Source of the DNA: Anaspis maculata
Lineage: Eukaryota > Arthropoda > Insecta > Coleoptera > Scraptiidae
Length of the DNA stretch: 64,000 nt
Direction: 5' to 3'
Assembly: GCA_949128115.1 (NCBI GenBank)
Contig: OX421964.1
Coordinates: 45,610,601 to 45,674,600, forward strand
Position 1 is the first letter of the stretch. The number at the start of each line of letters is the position of its first letter. Below the pieces are notes generated by a model. That model was not told the origin of the DNA. It saw only the letters and a program-made list of their open reading frames with translations, and ran no database searches. Below are positions 34,874 to 46,269 of this stretch, piece after piece. The translations under genes were made by a program, and so were the position numbers.

Positions 34874-36311
34874 TATGGAACGCCGTCGTGGACATAATGA
34901 AATGTCTCAAAGAGATTAAATTTTTGCACGTTTTGATGAAAATCACACAACTTATTTATAAAATGTACAGATTTATAAACATATTTTGCCCTTATTTAAA
35001 ACTATTCTGCACTTATTGACAGAAACAGAGGTAGTTTTAAAAGACTTGGCGCAACAGCCATATCAAACCTCGACTGAAACGTTTCCATCAAACATTACTT
35101 GTGCCTGCGCGCCATTGCGGACAATATAAAAACCCCTGTGAAATAATAATCCCGATCTACTCTGATTGAAATTATTGGATTTATTTATACATTTGCCTTG
35201 TTATTTATAGAAACTTTAGGACTTACTCTATAAGTTACCCAAAACTTTTCACACTTACTCTAACCAAGTCATAAAAAAATAAATCTCTCAACATGCAACA
35301 AATAAATCACTCACACGACGCACCGGTACACGTTGAGAGATTTATTTTCTGAGGAGCATCCGGCAACGCCGCAGGTTCGCATTGTTCTTTCAGTGCTTTC
35401 TCCTTCATTACCCTTTCAGGGGAATTCTAAAATCCAAGTCGGCAAAAATTCTTGCAGGTTTGTTGCTGTCACCTTCTTCGAGCATTTCCAGACAATTTTC
35501 GTGGTCCTCCAGGTCCTTGGACGTTTACTACTGGCGATCAAAGTACGAAACTTTAGCAGGCCGGCTAAAATTCTTGCAACTCGGCACAACAGTAGGCCGT
35601 TACTATCACCTACTTCGAACACTTCCAGACAACTTTCGTGGTCCTCCAGGTCCTTGGAGGTTTGCTGCTAGCGACCAAAGTTCGAAACTTTTGCAGGTCG
35701 TTATACAGGCTGTTGCTGTCACCTTCTTCGAGCATTTCCAGACAATTTCCCTGGTCTTCCAGGTCCTTGGACGTTTGCTACTGGCGACCAAAGTACGAAA
35801 CTTATGCAGGCCGGCAAAAACTCTTGCAGGTCGGTACACAGGCGTTGCTATCACCTACTTCGAGCATTTTCAGACAACTTTCGTGGTCCTCCAGGTCCTT
35901 GGAGGTTTGGTGCTGGCAACCTAAGTACGAAACTTTTGCATGTCGGTATACAGGCCGTTACTATCACCTACTTCGAGCACTTCCAGACAACTTTCGTGGT
36001 CCTCCAGGTCCTTGGAGGCTTGCTGCTGGCGACCAAAGTTCGAAACTTTTGCAGGCCATCAAAAATTCTTGCTGTTTGGTATAAAAGCCGTTACTATCAT
36101 CTACTTCGAGCACTTCCAAATAACTTTCGTGGTCCTCCAGGTCCTTGGAGGTTTGCTGCTGGCGACCAAAGTTCGAAACTTTTGCAGGTCGTTATACAGG
36201 CTGTTGCTGTCACCTTCTTCGAGCATTTCCAGACAATTTTCCTAGTCCTCCAGATCCTTGGAGGTTTGCTGCTGGCGACCAAAGTACGAAACTTTTGCAG
36301 GTCGGCAAAAA
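34874..36311 (+). repeat. Left arm with 113/133-bp alternating tandem repeat
   Basis: The anchor CCAGGTCCTTGGA occurs at 35509, 35646, 35759, 35891, 36004, 36137 and 36250: steps of 137, 113, 132, 113, 133, 113. Long and short monomers therefore alternate, a dimeric unit of about 246 bases. The longer monomer carries an added CGGCAAAAATTCTTGCAGGT-like stretch. Overlapping frames of 100-180 codons across it are repeats read in three phases, not genes. Confidence 0.85.
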
Positions 36312-36355
36312 TAAACCATGTAGCGATAGCCCCCTTAGTACAAGAAAGATAGATT

Positions 36356-37914
36356 TCAACCTCGGAATAAATATGGACGTCTTGAAAATTTGATATCCTG
36401 TTCAGAATTGAGTGGTCTACAACAATCCAAAATCGCCAAAAATCGCACCCGGGGGTTTTGAGTTATTGGAGGGGGGGGGGGGTAAAAAATTGCAACTTGA
36501 AATAGAGGGGATGAAACCTGTCAATCCATTGGAAGCAAATACATTATAATTCGACGCATCATATCCCGTTGATACCATTTTGGCACAAAAAATGTCGATC
36601 ACTGTTGAAGGGGGGTCGTGGGGGGGCGAAGCTCTGCTAGGTGGTCCATATTTTGGTTTTTCTGCCCATGTAGAACCGATCACGACAAGTTTGGTATCTT
36701 TTCCGACTATATTTAATCTCCTGAACTCGAATCCGATGTGTTTATTTGGATGAAAGCAAGTTTGAATAAGTCAACTTGAAAAAACTTGTTTTTTCTTTGA
36801 CCATTTTGACGAATTTTTTTTTCACTGTTAGATGTGAAAATTTTTGGAAATTTTCAGGGGCCATTAAATTGAAGTGTATTCTTGACGAAAATCATCTACT
36901 CGATGTTTAATTTTGTTTCTCGAGTTTACAAAATCGATTTGAACTTGAACCGGCCCGGCGCCGCTTCTAATAATGACCAGAACACGACAACATGCACCTT
37001 CAAATGAAAATAGCATAAACTATTGGAAAACTGATAACTTATCTTTGAAAATTCGAGGATTTGTGCAGAACTGAATTTCCAATAACATAAACAAAATCGC
37101 CGTGGATCGCACTGCAGGATTTTGAGTTATTCGAGGAGGAGGATAACATTTTGTCAAGATTCGTACTATATGAACTGTTACCATTCCCCTCAAATATCTC
37201 AAACCCTGCAGTGCGATTCATGGCGGTTTTGTTTATGTTATAGGGAATTCAATAGGTCCCTTCGTTTCGGTTTTTTTGAGTGCGCATGTGTGGCGCGAAT
37301 TTCATAGTTTCGTACACCGATATTGAAAATTAACACTAAAAAATATTGTAGTGTGCCTAAAATTCCACAAATAATTTGTTGAATGTTAGATACCATTTTT
37401 TATATTCAAAGGAAATGTTTCATCGAAATTAAGTTCAATGATCATTTGTGGAAGTTCAGGAACAACGAAAATGGCAACAGCGCTCAAAACAACAAGACAT
37501 CGGCGCCAACTGTCACTTGTGACAATTATGATGACATTTCTCGTTTCTACCTGACCTACATTTCATTTGCTCATGTTTTGACGATAGAACACAACTTGTT
37601 GGATATAACTGTACCGAGAAAGAAGTTCAAAAAAGCTACGAAGAGATGCCCCCTCACGACTCCCCTTCGACAGTGATCGACATTTTTTGTGCCAAAATGG
37701 TATCAGCGGGATATGATGCGTCGAATGTTAACGTATTTGCTTCCAATGGATTGACGGGTTTCATCCCCTCCATTTTAAGTTGCAATTTTTTACCCCCCCT
37801 CCAATGACTCAAAACCCCCGGGTGCGATTTTTGGCGATTTTGGTAATGTTGTAGAACACTCAATTCTGAACAGAATATCAAATTATCAGGACGTCCATAT
37901 TTTTTCCGAGGTTT
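36356..37914. repeat. Inverted repeat inside the foldback's middle
   Basis: CAACCTCGGAATAAATATGG (36358) and the C-rich block around GGGGGTTTTGAGTTATTGGA pair with 37640-37914. Between the arms is a second, smaller pair (37074-37135 with 37196-37250, GCACTGCAGG...TTTTGAGTTAT). It shows the same style of element inside an element. No coding capacity is supported. Confidence 0.7.
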
Positions 37915-37951
37915 GGCCGATTTTTTTACTATTTTTCCTGTACTACCTGTA

Positions 37952-38965
37952 CAGGTGTCCCGAAATTTATGCAACAAAATTTACAGGGAGGTAGAAAATT
38001 GAAAAATAAGGAGACTTTCCTAAGAAAATTACTCTCGCAAACGTAATAACGGAGATACAGGCCTTCAAGTTTGGTTTTTTAAAACAGTTTTTTTCGCGTT
38101 ACTTTTGAACCGTTGAGCTGATTTTATTCAAATTTAAACCAAAGTTTACTAAAATAGGTCTCTATTGAACAATGATAACGCATTTTATCAAACATTTTCA
38201 GGGGCGAAAATGATGGGGGGTACCTTTCCCCCTTTTTCCCCTCTTTTTCACCCCTCTGAATAATTTTTGAAATGGTTGCAATTTTTAAATTCTAAGTTCA
38301 ATTTAAAGGAAAAAGTTGCTTTTGCAAAATTTTGATTCAAGGCTTCATTTTCGAGATATTTGGGTTTGAAACTTCGGAGAACATCTCGAAAACACCACTT
38401 TCAAGGCCTTAAAAATTAAAATTCAAGAAAACTCAAGATTCCTCAACTGAAATGAATTTTCTAGGTGTTTCAAGTTGATAAACTACTATTTTTGCTAGAA
38501 AACATGAAGCTTCTCAGAAAAAAAAAATTGGGCCCTGAAAAGTGACTATTTTGGGATGTTTTCCAAAGTTTCAATCACAAATATCTCAAAAATGAAGCGT
38601 CCAGTCAAAATTTTGCACGTGTAAATTTTTTCTCTAAATTGAACGTAGAATTCAAAAATTGCAACCATTTTGAAAATTATTTAGGGGGGTGAAAAATAGG
38701 GAGAAAAGAAAGAAAGTACCCCCTATTATCTTCGCCCCTGAAAATGTTTGATGAAATGCGTTATTATTCTTCAATAGAGACCTATTTTAGTAAACGTTGG
38801 TTCAAATTTGAATTAAATCGGTTCGAATGAAATTTGAAAAACGAACTTTGAAGGCCTGTATCTCCGCTATAACGTTTGCGAGGGTGTTTTTATTGGAGAA
38901 GTACCCTTATTTTTCAATTGTCTACCTCCCTGTAAATTTTGTTGCATTAATTTCGGGACAGCCTG
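37952..38965. mobile_element. 1.01-kb palindromic foldback element (family P1, diverged)
   Basis: The ends CAGGTGTCCCGAAATTTATG and its imperfect mirror are flanked by TA (37950-37951 and 38966-38967). The interior aligns with 7999-9037: TTTTGAACCGTT, ACCAAAGTTTACT, TTCAGGGGCG...ATGGGGG, GAGATAT...GGTTTGAAACTT and the mirrored second half. The arms are less alike than in the other copy. It is inserted within the 7-kb foldback. Confidence 0.8.
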
Positions 38966-39565
38966 TATACGTTTGAATCAAACTGTATTCAAATAGAAAT
39001 GATCAAAAAGCAGTGAAATGTTCATACGTATTTTTTTAAGCCAATAAGAAGATACGCTACAATCTATAGTTGGAACACTCCTGAGTTCACAAATTCAGAT
39101 TTTTTCCTTTAATGTTTGCAGTTTATCTCAGCATGAAGAGAAAATCGGAGGGGCCAGGCCAGGCCCCCCAAGGCTAAGATTGGGGGGGGGGTATGACTCC
39201 CAAATTTTTAATTGAATTATTACGTAAAACTACCCTTATTCTAAGAGAGGGCGACTGGGATTTTTTGTTGTAGATCATAAATACACTCGCATACACTACT
39301 GTATGGGTATACTATTTGCTATAGCAATCAAATTTTGAAGGTTTCAGTGCCACTTCTTCTGCCTGGTCAGCAAGGAAATATGGTTGAATAATTGGAAAAC
39401 AACGCCTTGTGGAGGAGGGGTGGAAAAATAGATCAATCAAAGATTTTATTAATTCGTGGAATTCTACATACATTGCACAATCGTCAGAAAAAGCGAGAGA
39501 GGTACTATCAGATGTGGTAGTAAAGTGTCCAAGTCATCAAATTATTCTCTTCCACAGAATCTGAG

Positions 39566-40070
39566 GTATTACGAGCTCCGCCCCACATCAGTTGGTCCAG
39601 ATGCGAAAACTTCACTTTTATTATCCAGATAAATACAGGGAGCCCCGGAGCTCGCCCCGGAGTTCAAGTGTGGAAACTTGTCAATCGATGAAGAATAAAA
39701 TAATAACTAGAATGATCCGAAATGAATGTATTTCGGAAAAGTCAAATATCGGAGATACAGCCCTTCGAATTTGTGTTAGAAAATCGATTTGCGAATTGAA
39801 AATCGAAGAGACATTTCTGACATAGCCAACTATGCCCAGCAACCGAGTTAGCTGGAAAAAACCATTTGGGGAGGAGGTTCCATTTCATCACCAAATTTTC
39901 TTCTGCGCAGGCGCTGGAGATTCAATCCTAGAATATGTTTAAAGGTACTAGCCTGTAGTGACATGAACAAAAAACAATATTTCAAAAAATATTGACATTC
40001 TGATCATTGATTTTCTAGAAATTGCATTTTTACTGATGGGCCAACTGATGTGGGACGGGGCTCGTATTCC
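39566..40070. mobile_element. 0.5-kb MITE with CCACATCAGTTGG ends
   Basis: GGTATTACGAGCTCCGCCCC (39566) with CACATCAGTTGG after it faces CCAACTGATGTGGGACGGGG and CTCGTATTCC (to 40070). It is non-coding. The target duplication is unclear. Confidence 0.6.
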
Positions 40071-40497
40071 CTTGAGCACATGTATTGTGTAATTGTATTT
40101 TGCTTTGAGAAAATGAAATCTTCCTTTTAATGTGAGCCTGAAATAAGCTTTCTTTATTTCTTATAAAAAGTGATCGACTTGAGTTCGATCTGGAATTCGA
40201 TTATAGGATATCCTGATTAAACAGCCAACTGAACCCGTGAGCTTGTATATTTGAACACCTGCGCACAAGCTGCGAGCAAAAGGTATCGCCTATATGAGAG
40301 AGAGACGAACATTATGAACATTGCGGAGATTTTCCGTTAAGAACACTGCAAACATTTCATTTCATTTGGAGTTATTGTGTTTCACTAAATAATCCCGTTA
40401 TTGGCTGTCAACCTAGAGGACATCAAAAGTTCTCCGGAAGTACTCGAAGAAGGTGACAGCAACTGTATACTGTATACAGTATACTGACCTGCAGGAA

Positions 40498-41935
40498 TTT
40501 TTGCCGACCTGCAAAAGTTTCGTACTTTGGTCGCCAGCAGCAAACATCCAAGGACCTGGAGGACCACGAAAGTTGTCTGGAAATGCTCGAAGAAGGTGAC
40601 AGCAACAGCCTGTATAACGACCTGCAAAAGTTTCGAACTTTGGTCGCCAGCAGCAAACCTCCAAGGACCTGGAGGACCACGAAAGTTATTTGGAAGTGCT
40701 CGAAGTAGATGATAGTAACGGCTTTTATACCAAACAGCAAGAATTTTTGATGGCCTGCAAAAGTTTCGAACTTTGGTCGCCAGCAGCAAGCCTCCAAGGA
40801 CCTGGAGGACCACGAAAGTTGTCTGGAAGTGCTCGAAGTAGGTGATAGTAACGGCCTGTATACCGATATGCAAAAGTTTCGTACTTAGGTCGCCAGCACC
40901 AAACCTCCAAGGACCTGGAGGACCACGAAAGTTGTCTGAAAATGCTCGAAGTAGGTGATAGCAACGCCTGTGTACCGACCTGCAAGAGTTTTTGCCGGCC
41001 TGCATAAGTTTCGTACTTTGGTCGCCAGTAGCAAACGTCCAAGGACCTGGAAGACCAGGGAAATTGTCTGGAAATGCTCGAAGAAGGTGACAGCAACAGC
41101 CTGTATAACGACCTGCAAAAGTTTCGAACTTTGGTCGCTAGCAGCAAACCTCCAAGGACCTGGAGGACCACGAAAGTTGTCTGGAAGTGCTCGAAGTAGG
41201 TGATAGTAACGGCCTACTGTTGTGCCGAGTTGCAAGAATTTTAGCCGGCCTGCTAAAGTTTCGTACTTTGATCGCCAGTAGTAAACGTCCAAGGACCTGG
41301 AGGACCACGAAAATTGTCTGGAAATGCTCGAAGAAGGTGACAGCAACAAACCTGCAAGAATTTTTGCCGACTTGGATTTTAGAATTCCCCTGAAAGGGTA
41401 ATGAAGGAGAAAGCACTGAAAGAACAATGCGAACCTGCGGCGTTGCCGGATGCTCCTCAGAAAATAAATCTCTCAACGTGTACCGGTGCGTCGTGTGAGT
41501 GATTTATTTGTTGCATGTTGAGAGATTTATTTTTTTATGACTTGATTAGAGTAAGTGTGAAAAGTTTTGGGTAACTTATAGAGTAAGTCCTAAAGTTTCT
41601 ATAAATAACAAGGCAAATGTATAAATAAATCCAATAATTTCAATCAGAGTAGATCAGGATTATTATTTCACAGGGGTTTTTATATTGTCCGCAATGGCGC
41701 GCAGGCACAAGTAATGTTTGATGGAAACGTTACAGTCGAGGTTTGATATGGCTGTTGCGCCAAGTCTTTTAAAACTACCTCTGTTTCTGTCAATAAGTGC
41801 AGAATAGTTTTAAATAAGGGCAAAATATGTTTATAAATCTGTACATTTTATAAATAAGTTGTGTGATTTTCATCAAAACGTGCAAAAATTTAATCTCTCT
41901 GAGACATTTCATTATGTCCACGACGGCGTTTCATA
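40498..41935 (-). repeat. Right arm of the 7-kb foldback
   Basis: Mirror copy of 34874-36311. The tandem array continues beyond the paired region for one more, diverged monomer (40395-40497), which also contains a TATACTGTATACAGTATA palindrome at about 40468-40485. Confidence 0.85.
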
Positions 41936-42024
41936 AGAATAAGTCAGGCGTCTTATTTTGACGTTATTTTATCTTATTCACGAACCGTCCGGTAGGTAAG
42001 TTAACTTCAGTTCAAATTTGTTTA

Positions 42025-42489
42025 GGTAATTGTTGACGACCACAACATCACGTTCGTCGACCGTAGTTTCCTGGGGAAACCACTGTTTCCACTGTGAAAT
42101 GCCCCTTCTTTCCATTACTTGTCCTACGACGTAAGTACATGCAAGAAGGAAGCGTCCTATATAGCTGTTTAAGTGGTTGCCTCGGTGGCCGGTGCCTGTT
42201 TAAGTGGTAGTCGTCGTCAACAATTACCTTATCGGTAATTGTTGACGACGACTTCTTCTCGACTAGCATTTTCTAAGAGTTAGGCAACCACTTAAACAGC
42301 TAGATAGGACGCTTCCTTCTTGCATGTACTTACGTCGTAGGACAAGTAATGGAAAGAAGGGGCATTTTACAGTGGAAATAGTGGTTTCCCCAGGAAACTA
42401 CGGTCGACGAACGTGATGTTGTGGTGGTGTCTACCTACCGTGAAAAGTTGGTGGCTGAAGTCGAGAAGTAGTGGTCGTCAACAATTACC
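42025..42489. mobile_element. Back-to-back double MITE with 8-bp target duplication
   Basis: The ends GGTAATTGTTGACGACCAC and its exact reverse complement are flanked by TTTGTTTA on both sides (42017-42024 and 42490-42497). In the centre (42207-42252) the same terminus appears twice more, facing inward, separated by TTATC. The whole is an almost perfect palindrome, as if two copies had fused head to head. An 8-base duplication suggests hAT-type transposition. It is non-coding. Confidence 0.85.
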
Positions 42490-42654
42490 TTTGTTTATTA
42501 TAGTATCGTTACTGACTACCTACCTACTTGATAAAAAAAAATTGGCTCAAAATGCGAAATTTGCAATTCCAGTCGCTGTTTCTGTTATTTTCATAAGATA
42601 AAATTCAAATTAGAGAAGCTATATACAAAATTCAACATTTCAAAAAATGGAGAA

Positions 42655-42830
42655 GGAGCGGCGGTGGCCGAGTGGTCTGGGTGTTGGCACGCCAAGCCAG
42701 TCGTGACACACCGCGCGGGTTCGAATCCCGCCTCGTCCATGGATATTTTGTGTTGTCCAAAAATTGTTCCGACCTTACCTACTATGCCATATCTGCACCT
42801 GTCTGACTACAGCGGTTACAAAAAAAAAAT
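42655..42830 (+). mobile_element. tRNA-derived SINE
   Basis: Both RNA polymerase III internal promoter boxes are present: A box TGGCCGAGTGG (42665-42675) and B box GGTTCGAATCC (42718-42728). The spacing is that of a class II (long variable arm) tRNA, and an anticodon-like stem-loop (TTGGC, loop, GCCAG) resembles tRNA-Ser. The acceptor stem does not pair well and position 33 of the loop is C, so this is not a working tRNA. An unrelated body follows and ends in an A-tract (about 42819-42829). Confidence 0.75.
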
Positions 42831-45800
42831 GGATTTCTGACTACAGAGTTGAGTGCTATCAGAGTACTGAGGCCTCACATAGCTAACAGTAGACAATTCA
42901 AGTAATAGAAACGTGTACCAAAAACCCACTGAATGTCCTGTCGACGCTAATAACCTCGTAGTTGATGCGTCGTAAAACATTAAAAAAAAAATGGAGAAAG
43001 GGGCGACCTAACAGTTTTTGCACGAGGGCGGTCAAATGTCTAGAGACGGCCCTGTTCATTTTCATAAATATCAAGAGAGTAATTATAAAATATCACTTTG
43101 AGGTGAAATTTGTGAAGTACTGTTATTTTACAAAAGTAACGATGCACCATCTCTCCAGTGACGGATATGCCCGTGCGGTTGGCGTCCAATCTTGAAGTTG
43201 GGTTTTCATCTGACCACACATAGGTCTAAGAACCCCCGAAACAAAAAGAGTCTTCCCGACAGAGACCTGCCGAGGCGTTCTCCTTATTCAAAATAGGGTA
43301 CACGATATCCTACGTTGTGCATGCTTTCTTAGACCGGAAGCATTGACTGGGAAGATCCGTTATGGTTCTTTCAATCAAAGTCATGTTTCACTCCACAAAT
43401 CGTGGAGAAGTTTGAACAGGTTTGTTTCTTACTTCTCTAGCTGATAGAGACGAGATTTTGTTAAAGCTTGGGGAATCGCTTCACGGTGAATATATTGCGG
43501 TTCTGGCGATTGCGGCCTCTTCATACTCCACCCTGTACCCATGACTCGTTGTCTCCAGACTTCTGGCCCAACACCTCAGATTCTCAATCGCTCAATCCAC
43601 CGATCGTTCATGAAGATGATCATCCAGTCTCGTTTGCCCGGTAACAAAATAATAAAGGTCACCGCTGGTGGTTGCTGTTATGTAATCAAACCTGAAGCGA
43701 TCTGCCCTATTTGTATAATTTGTTAAAGGCAGAAACAGTTGAACACTACAATTTTTTGGTGTCCATTGTATAAAAGCTCAAAGCTGTGCTTTATTGACAG
43801 TTTAATAAACCTTCATCGTCTCATATTTTTTTTCCTCGATAGAATAACCCCAGGCTCGGCTTGGCTGCTAGGGTTCTTCTTGTACTCGTTTTCGTGATTG
43901 ACTTTGTCGCAGATTTTCTATGAAAATTATGATTTCAATGACCATGTGACAGGGGCTTAATCGCAAGGTAAGTATAGGTACTTCAGTATCCAGCATTTAG
44001 AACATAATTTCCATCCATGGCAAGTGATGAAACATACATGACTTGTCTTGTCTTGTCATATCTGTCTTCCATGATTAATTACGATTAGAAACCGGCAAAT
44101 AAAGCGGTGCATTTTCTCGAAATCTTAGCTCATTCCTTGCTCATTCGATCCATTCAATCAAGCACTGCAGAAAAGTTCCTGAGTCCTGATCAGCAGATAA
44201 AATTGGAAACGCGACAATCCGCAAGCTTGTACCCACAGTATGAAGACCTGAAAAACTACCGGAGGGGGGTAAAATTCCTCCAATATTTTTTTCTTCCATC
44301 ACACAACTTAGCATCCCGTCGCTGACCGGCTCAAGTAAGTATAAATAAATACTATGCAGCGCCTTGGCAGGTTCATGTTTCATATGCCCAAGCTGAGCAG
44401 TCTTGTGCTGTTGTAACCCACGTAAAGATCCGATTCTTTCCCTTCATTAAACCTGATGGCAATCTACCATTTTCTAGTTTCGTATGTAGTGCAGTGCTCG
44501 CAACTTGTATTCCATATTAATTAATACAAAGTAAACATGCGACCACCATCATAGAGCCCATAATTTATGCAAACACAAGCAGAGCATTACCGGTTCAACG
44601 TGTACTGTCTGTACTTCATTATTTATTGGTTCAAAAACATTGTTAATAGATGAAGGCTGGTGCATAAATCGCGTCGTCGAAGCGCGCCGCAATTTTTCCA
44701 AATCGCTGATTTGCCTTCCTCTTTACCATAACTGGACGTGTGCCCAGATACACCTCTTTATGCACATGCGGATGATTGACTTGGTAAAAATTGAGCTTGC
44801 CAGCCACTAAGCGATTTCCCTAGTATACCTACTTGAGTCGTGCATGGTCACAACAACTTTTGCCGAACCATGAATGCAATAAATCTTTGTTAAAAAAATC
44901 AAGATCGATGGACAAGGATGTCATCGAGAACAAGGACACCGAACAGCTATGTCCTTGAAAAGGCCATCAGCTCTTGATGGGTGGCTTCGTGAGGTGTGAT
45001 TGTATAGCGTCCATCGATATGGCGCTAACAACAGATCGTCGGTTCTCGATAACTTATTTAATTGATTGCAATGGCGGAATGTGATTTGTATCACTTCAAG
45101 AATGCCCCACGTGTTCCAGCTCTGCCGCTTCTGATCCACTTACCAACTTAACTGTACTCAAATGAGTGATAGGCTTGTTCAATTATGAAATACATTGTTT
45201 GAGTGTTGTTCGCGTTTTACTACCTCACAATTTAATGCCGGTTAATAGTTGCATATGGGTAGGTGCTTATAGGAGATGGTGCTTTCTCCCCGGCTCGTTC
45301 CGCGTTTTGATTTTTCCTTGCTTCACTTCCTGGATCTTTATATTCAATAATATACTCGAAGTCCTGTAGTCTCTACTCCTTTCAGTTATAGAGAATGCTT
45401 ATAAGTCTATAACAACAGAGGCGTTCTTTTCCTGGCCAAAATACGCAGGTACTGATGGCGTTGAATTAGAAAATAGGTATTCTCTCCGTGGTAGGTATAG
45501 GACCTAATTCACAACAATCGAGTTCAAATGCAAATAATTGGCTTTGTTTGAAGTTTTTTGCGTCAAATGTTTTTATCAGGTAGACATAGGCAACCTTTTC
45601 AAACAACGCATCTATCAACACTCTACGCTCCGCGACAGCTGTTTAGTTTAAACTAGCTGTCACCGGCGCCGGCAAGCCGTCGCCTGGGTGACAGCTATGG
45701 TTGAAAAGTAGACAGGGAATTTGTTCCACTGACACCGGACAAGTGGAAAGGGGATTGTATACATGATGTTGATTTTCGGTTGTTTTAGGCAGATGTCAGG

Positions 45801-46269
45801 TTTTCCTTTGGCGAGTTTAGTAATTTCATGCATGTCCGTCGATAGTGTTTTGGTCAGATGAAGTTTTTCAAGAGGCGTAAGCAACGACTGTAAGAGTAAC
45901 AAGAATTCGAAAAGATGTTTGTTTTTCGCGTGTTTTGAAATTTCTGCCTCGACTTATAGGGTTCTATTGTGAACGAAACGCATGTCAGTGGGTGGTGTCT
46001 GGTCAGTGAAGAGTTGTCGGAAAAAATCGATACACCATTATTTTGTTCATTAATATGTATTTCAACTTTTGATCAAGGTAACTCCTAAAAATACTGGAAA
46101 CATGATGAAGCTTTGAAAATGAAAGCGACGATATGTGTTATGAAAACCTGAACCGTGAAGAAGGTACTGTCGTGGGAGACACCGTGTAGTGGAAGGAAAA
46201 GCAGAACCGTGTAGGTATTTGTAATATTCAGGAGCCTTTCTAAATATTTGTAGGAGAAATTGAGATGGA
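42831..46269. other. No gene recognised
   Basis: About 3.4 kb of sequence with short frames only. It contains the fragment of the 17-kb duplicate (about 45980-46010) and a TE-end fragment at 43000-43050. An AATAAA-type signal lies at 43800 without a recognisable upstream exon. Confidence 0.45.

Larger units (their letters stand above)
34874..41935. mobile_element. 7.06-kb foldback element with 1.44-kb repeat-built arms
   Basis: The two arms (34874-36311 and 40498-41935) are reverse complements with very few differences. Mirror-image 180-codon frames inside them differ at one residue. The ends read TATGGAACGCCGTCGTGG and CCACGACGGCGTTTCATA. AGAATA flanks both sides exactly (34868-34873 and 41936-41941), a 6-base target duplication. 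Each arm has about 580 bases of unique outer sequence and then a tandem array. The 4.2-kb middle has no transposase but holds three further inverted-repeat structures. Long arms built of tandem repeats recall Drosophila Foldback/Galileo elements, while a 6-base duplication is typical of Polinton/Maverick. The superfamily is open. Confidence 0.8.

Noticed and set aside
35382..36352. Overlapping frames of 100-182 codons that could be a repeat protein
   Set aside because: All three phases of the same tandem repeat are open on one strand, and the mirror arm repeats them. This is low stop density in a repeat, not coding selection.
42661..42740. A tRNA gene (A and B boxes present)
   Set aside because: The acceptor stem pairs poorly, position 33 is not T, and an A-tailed non-tRNA body follows, so a SINE is the better reading.
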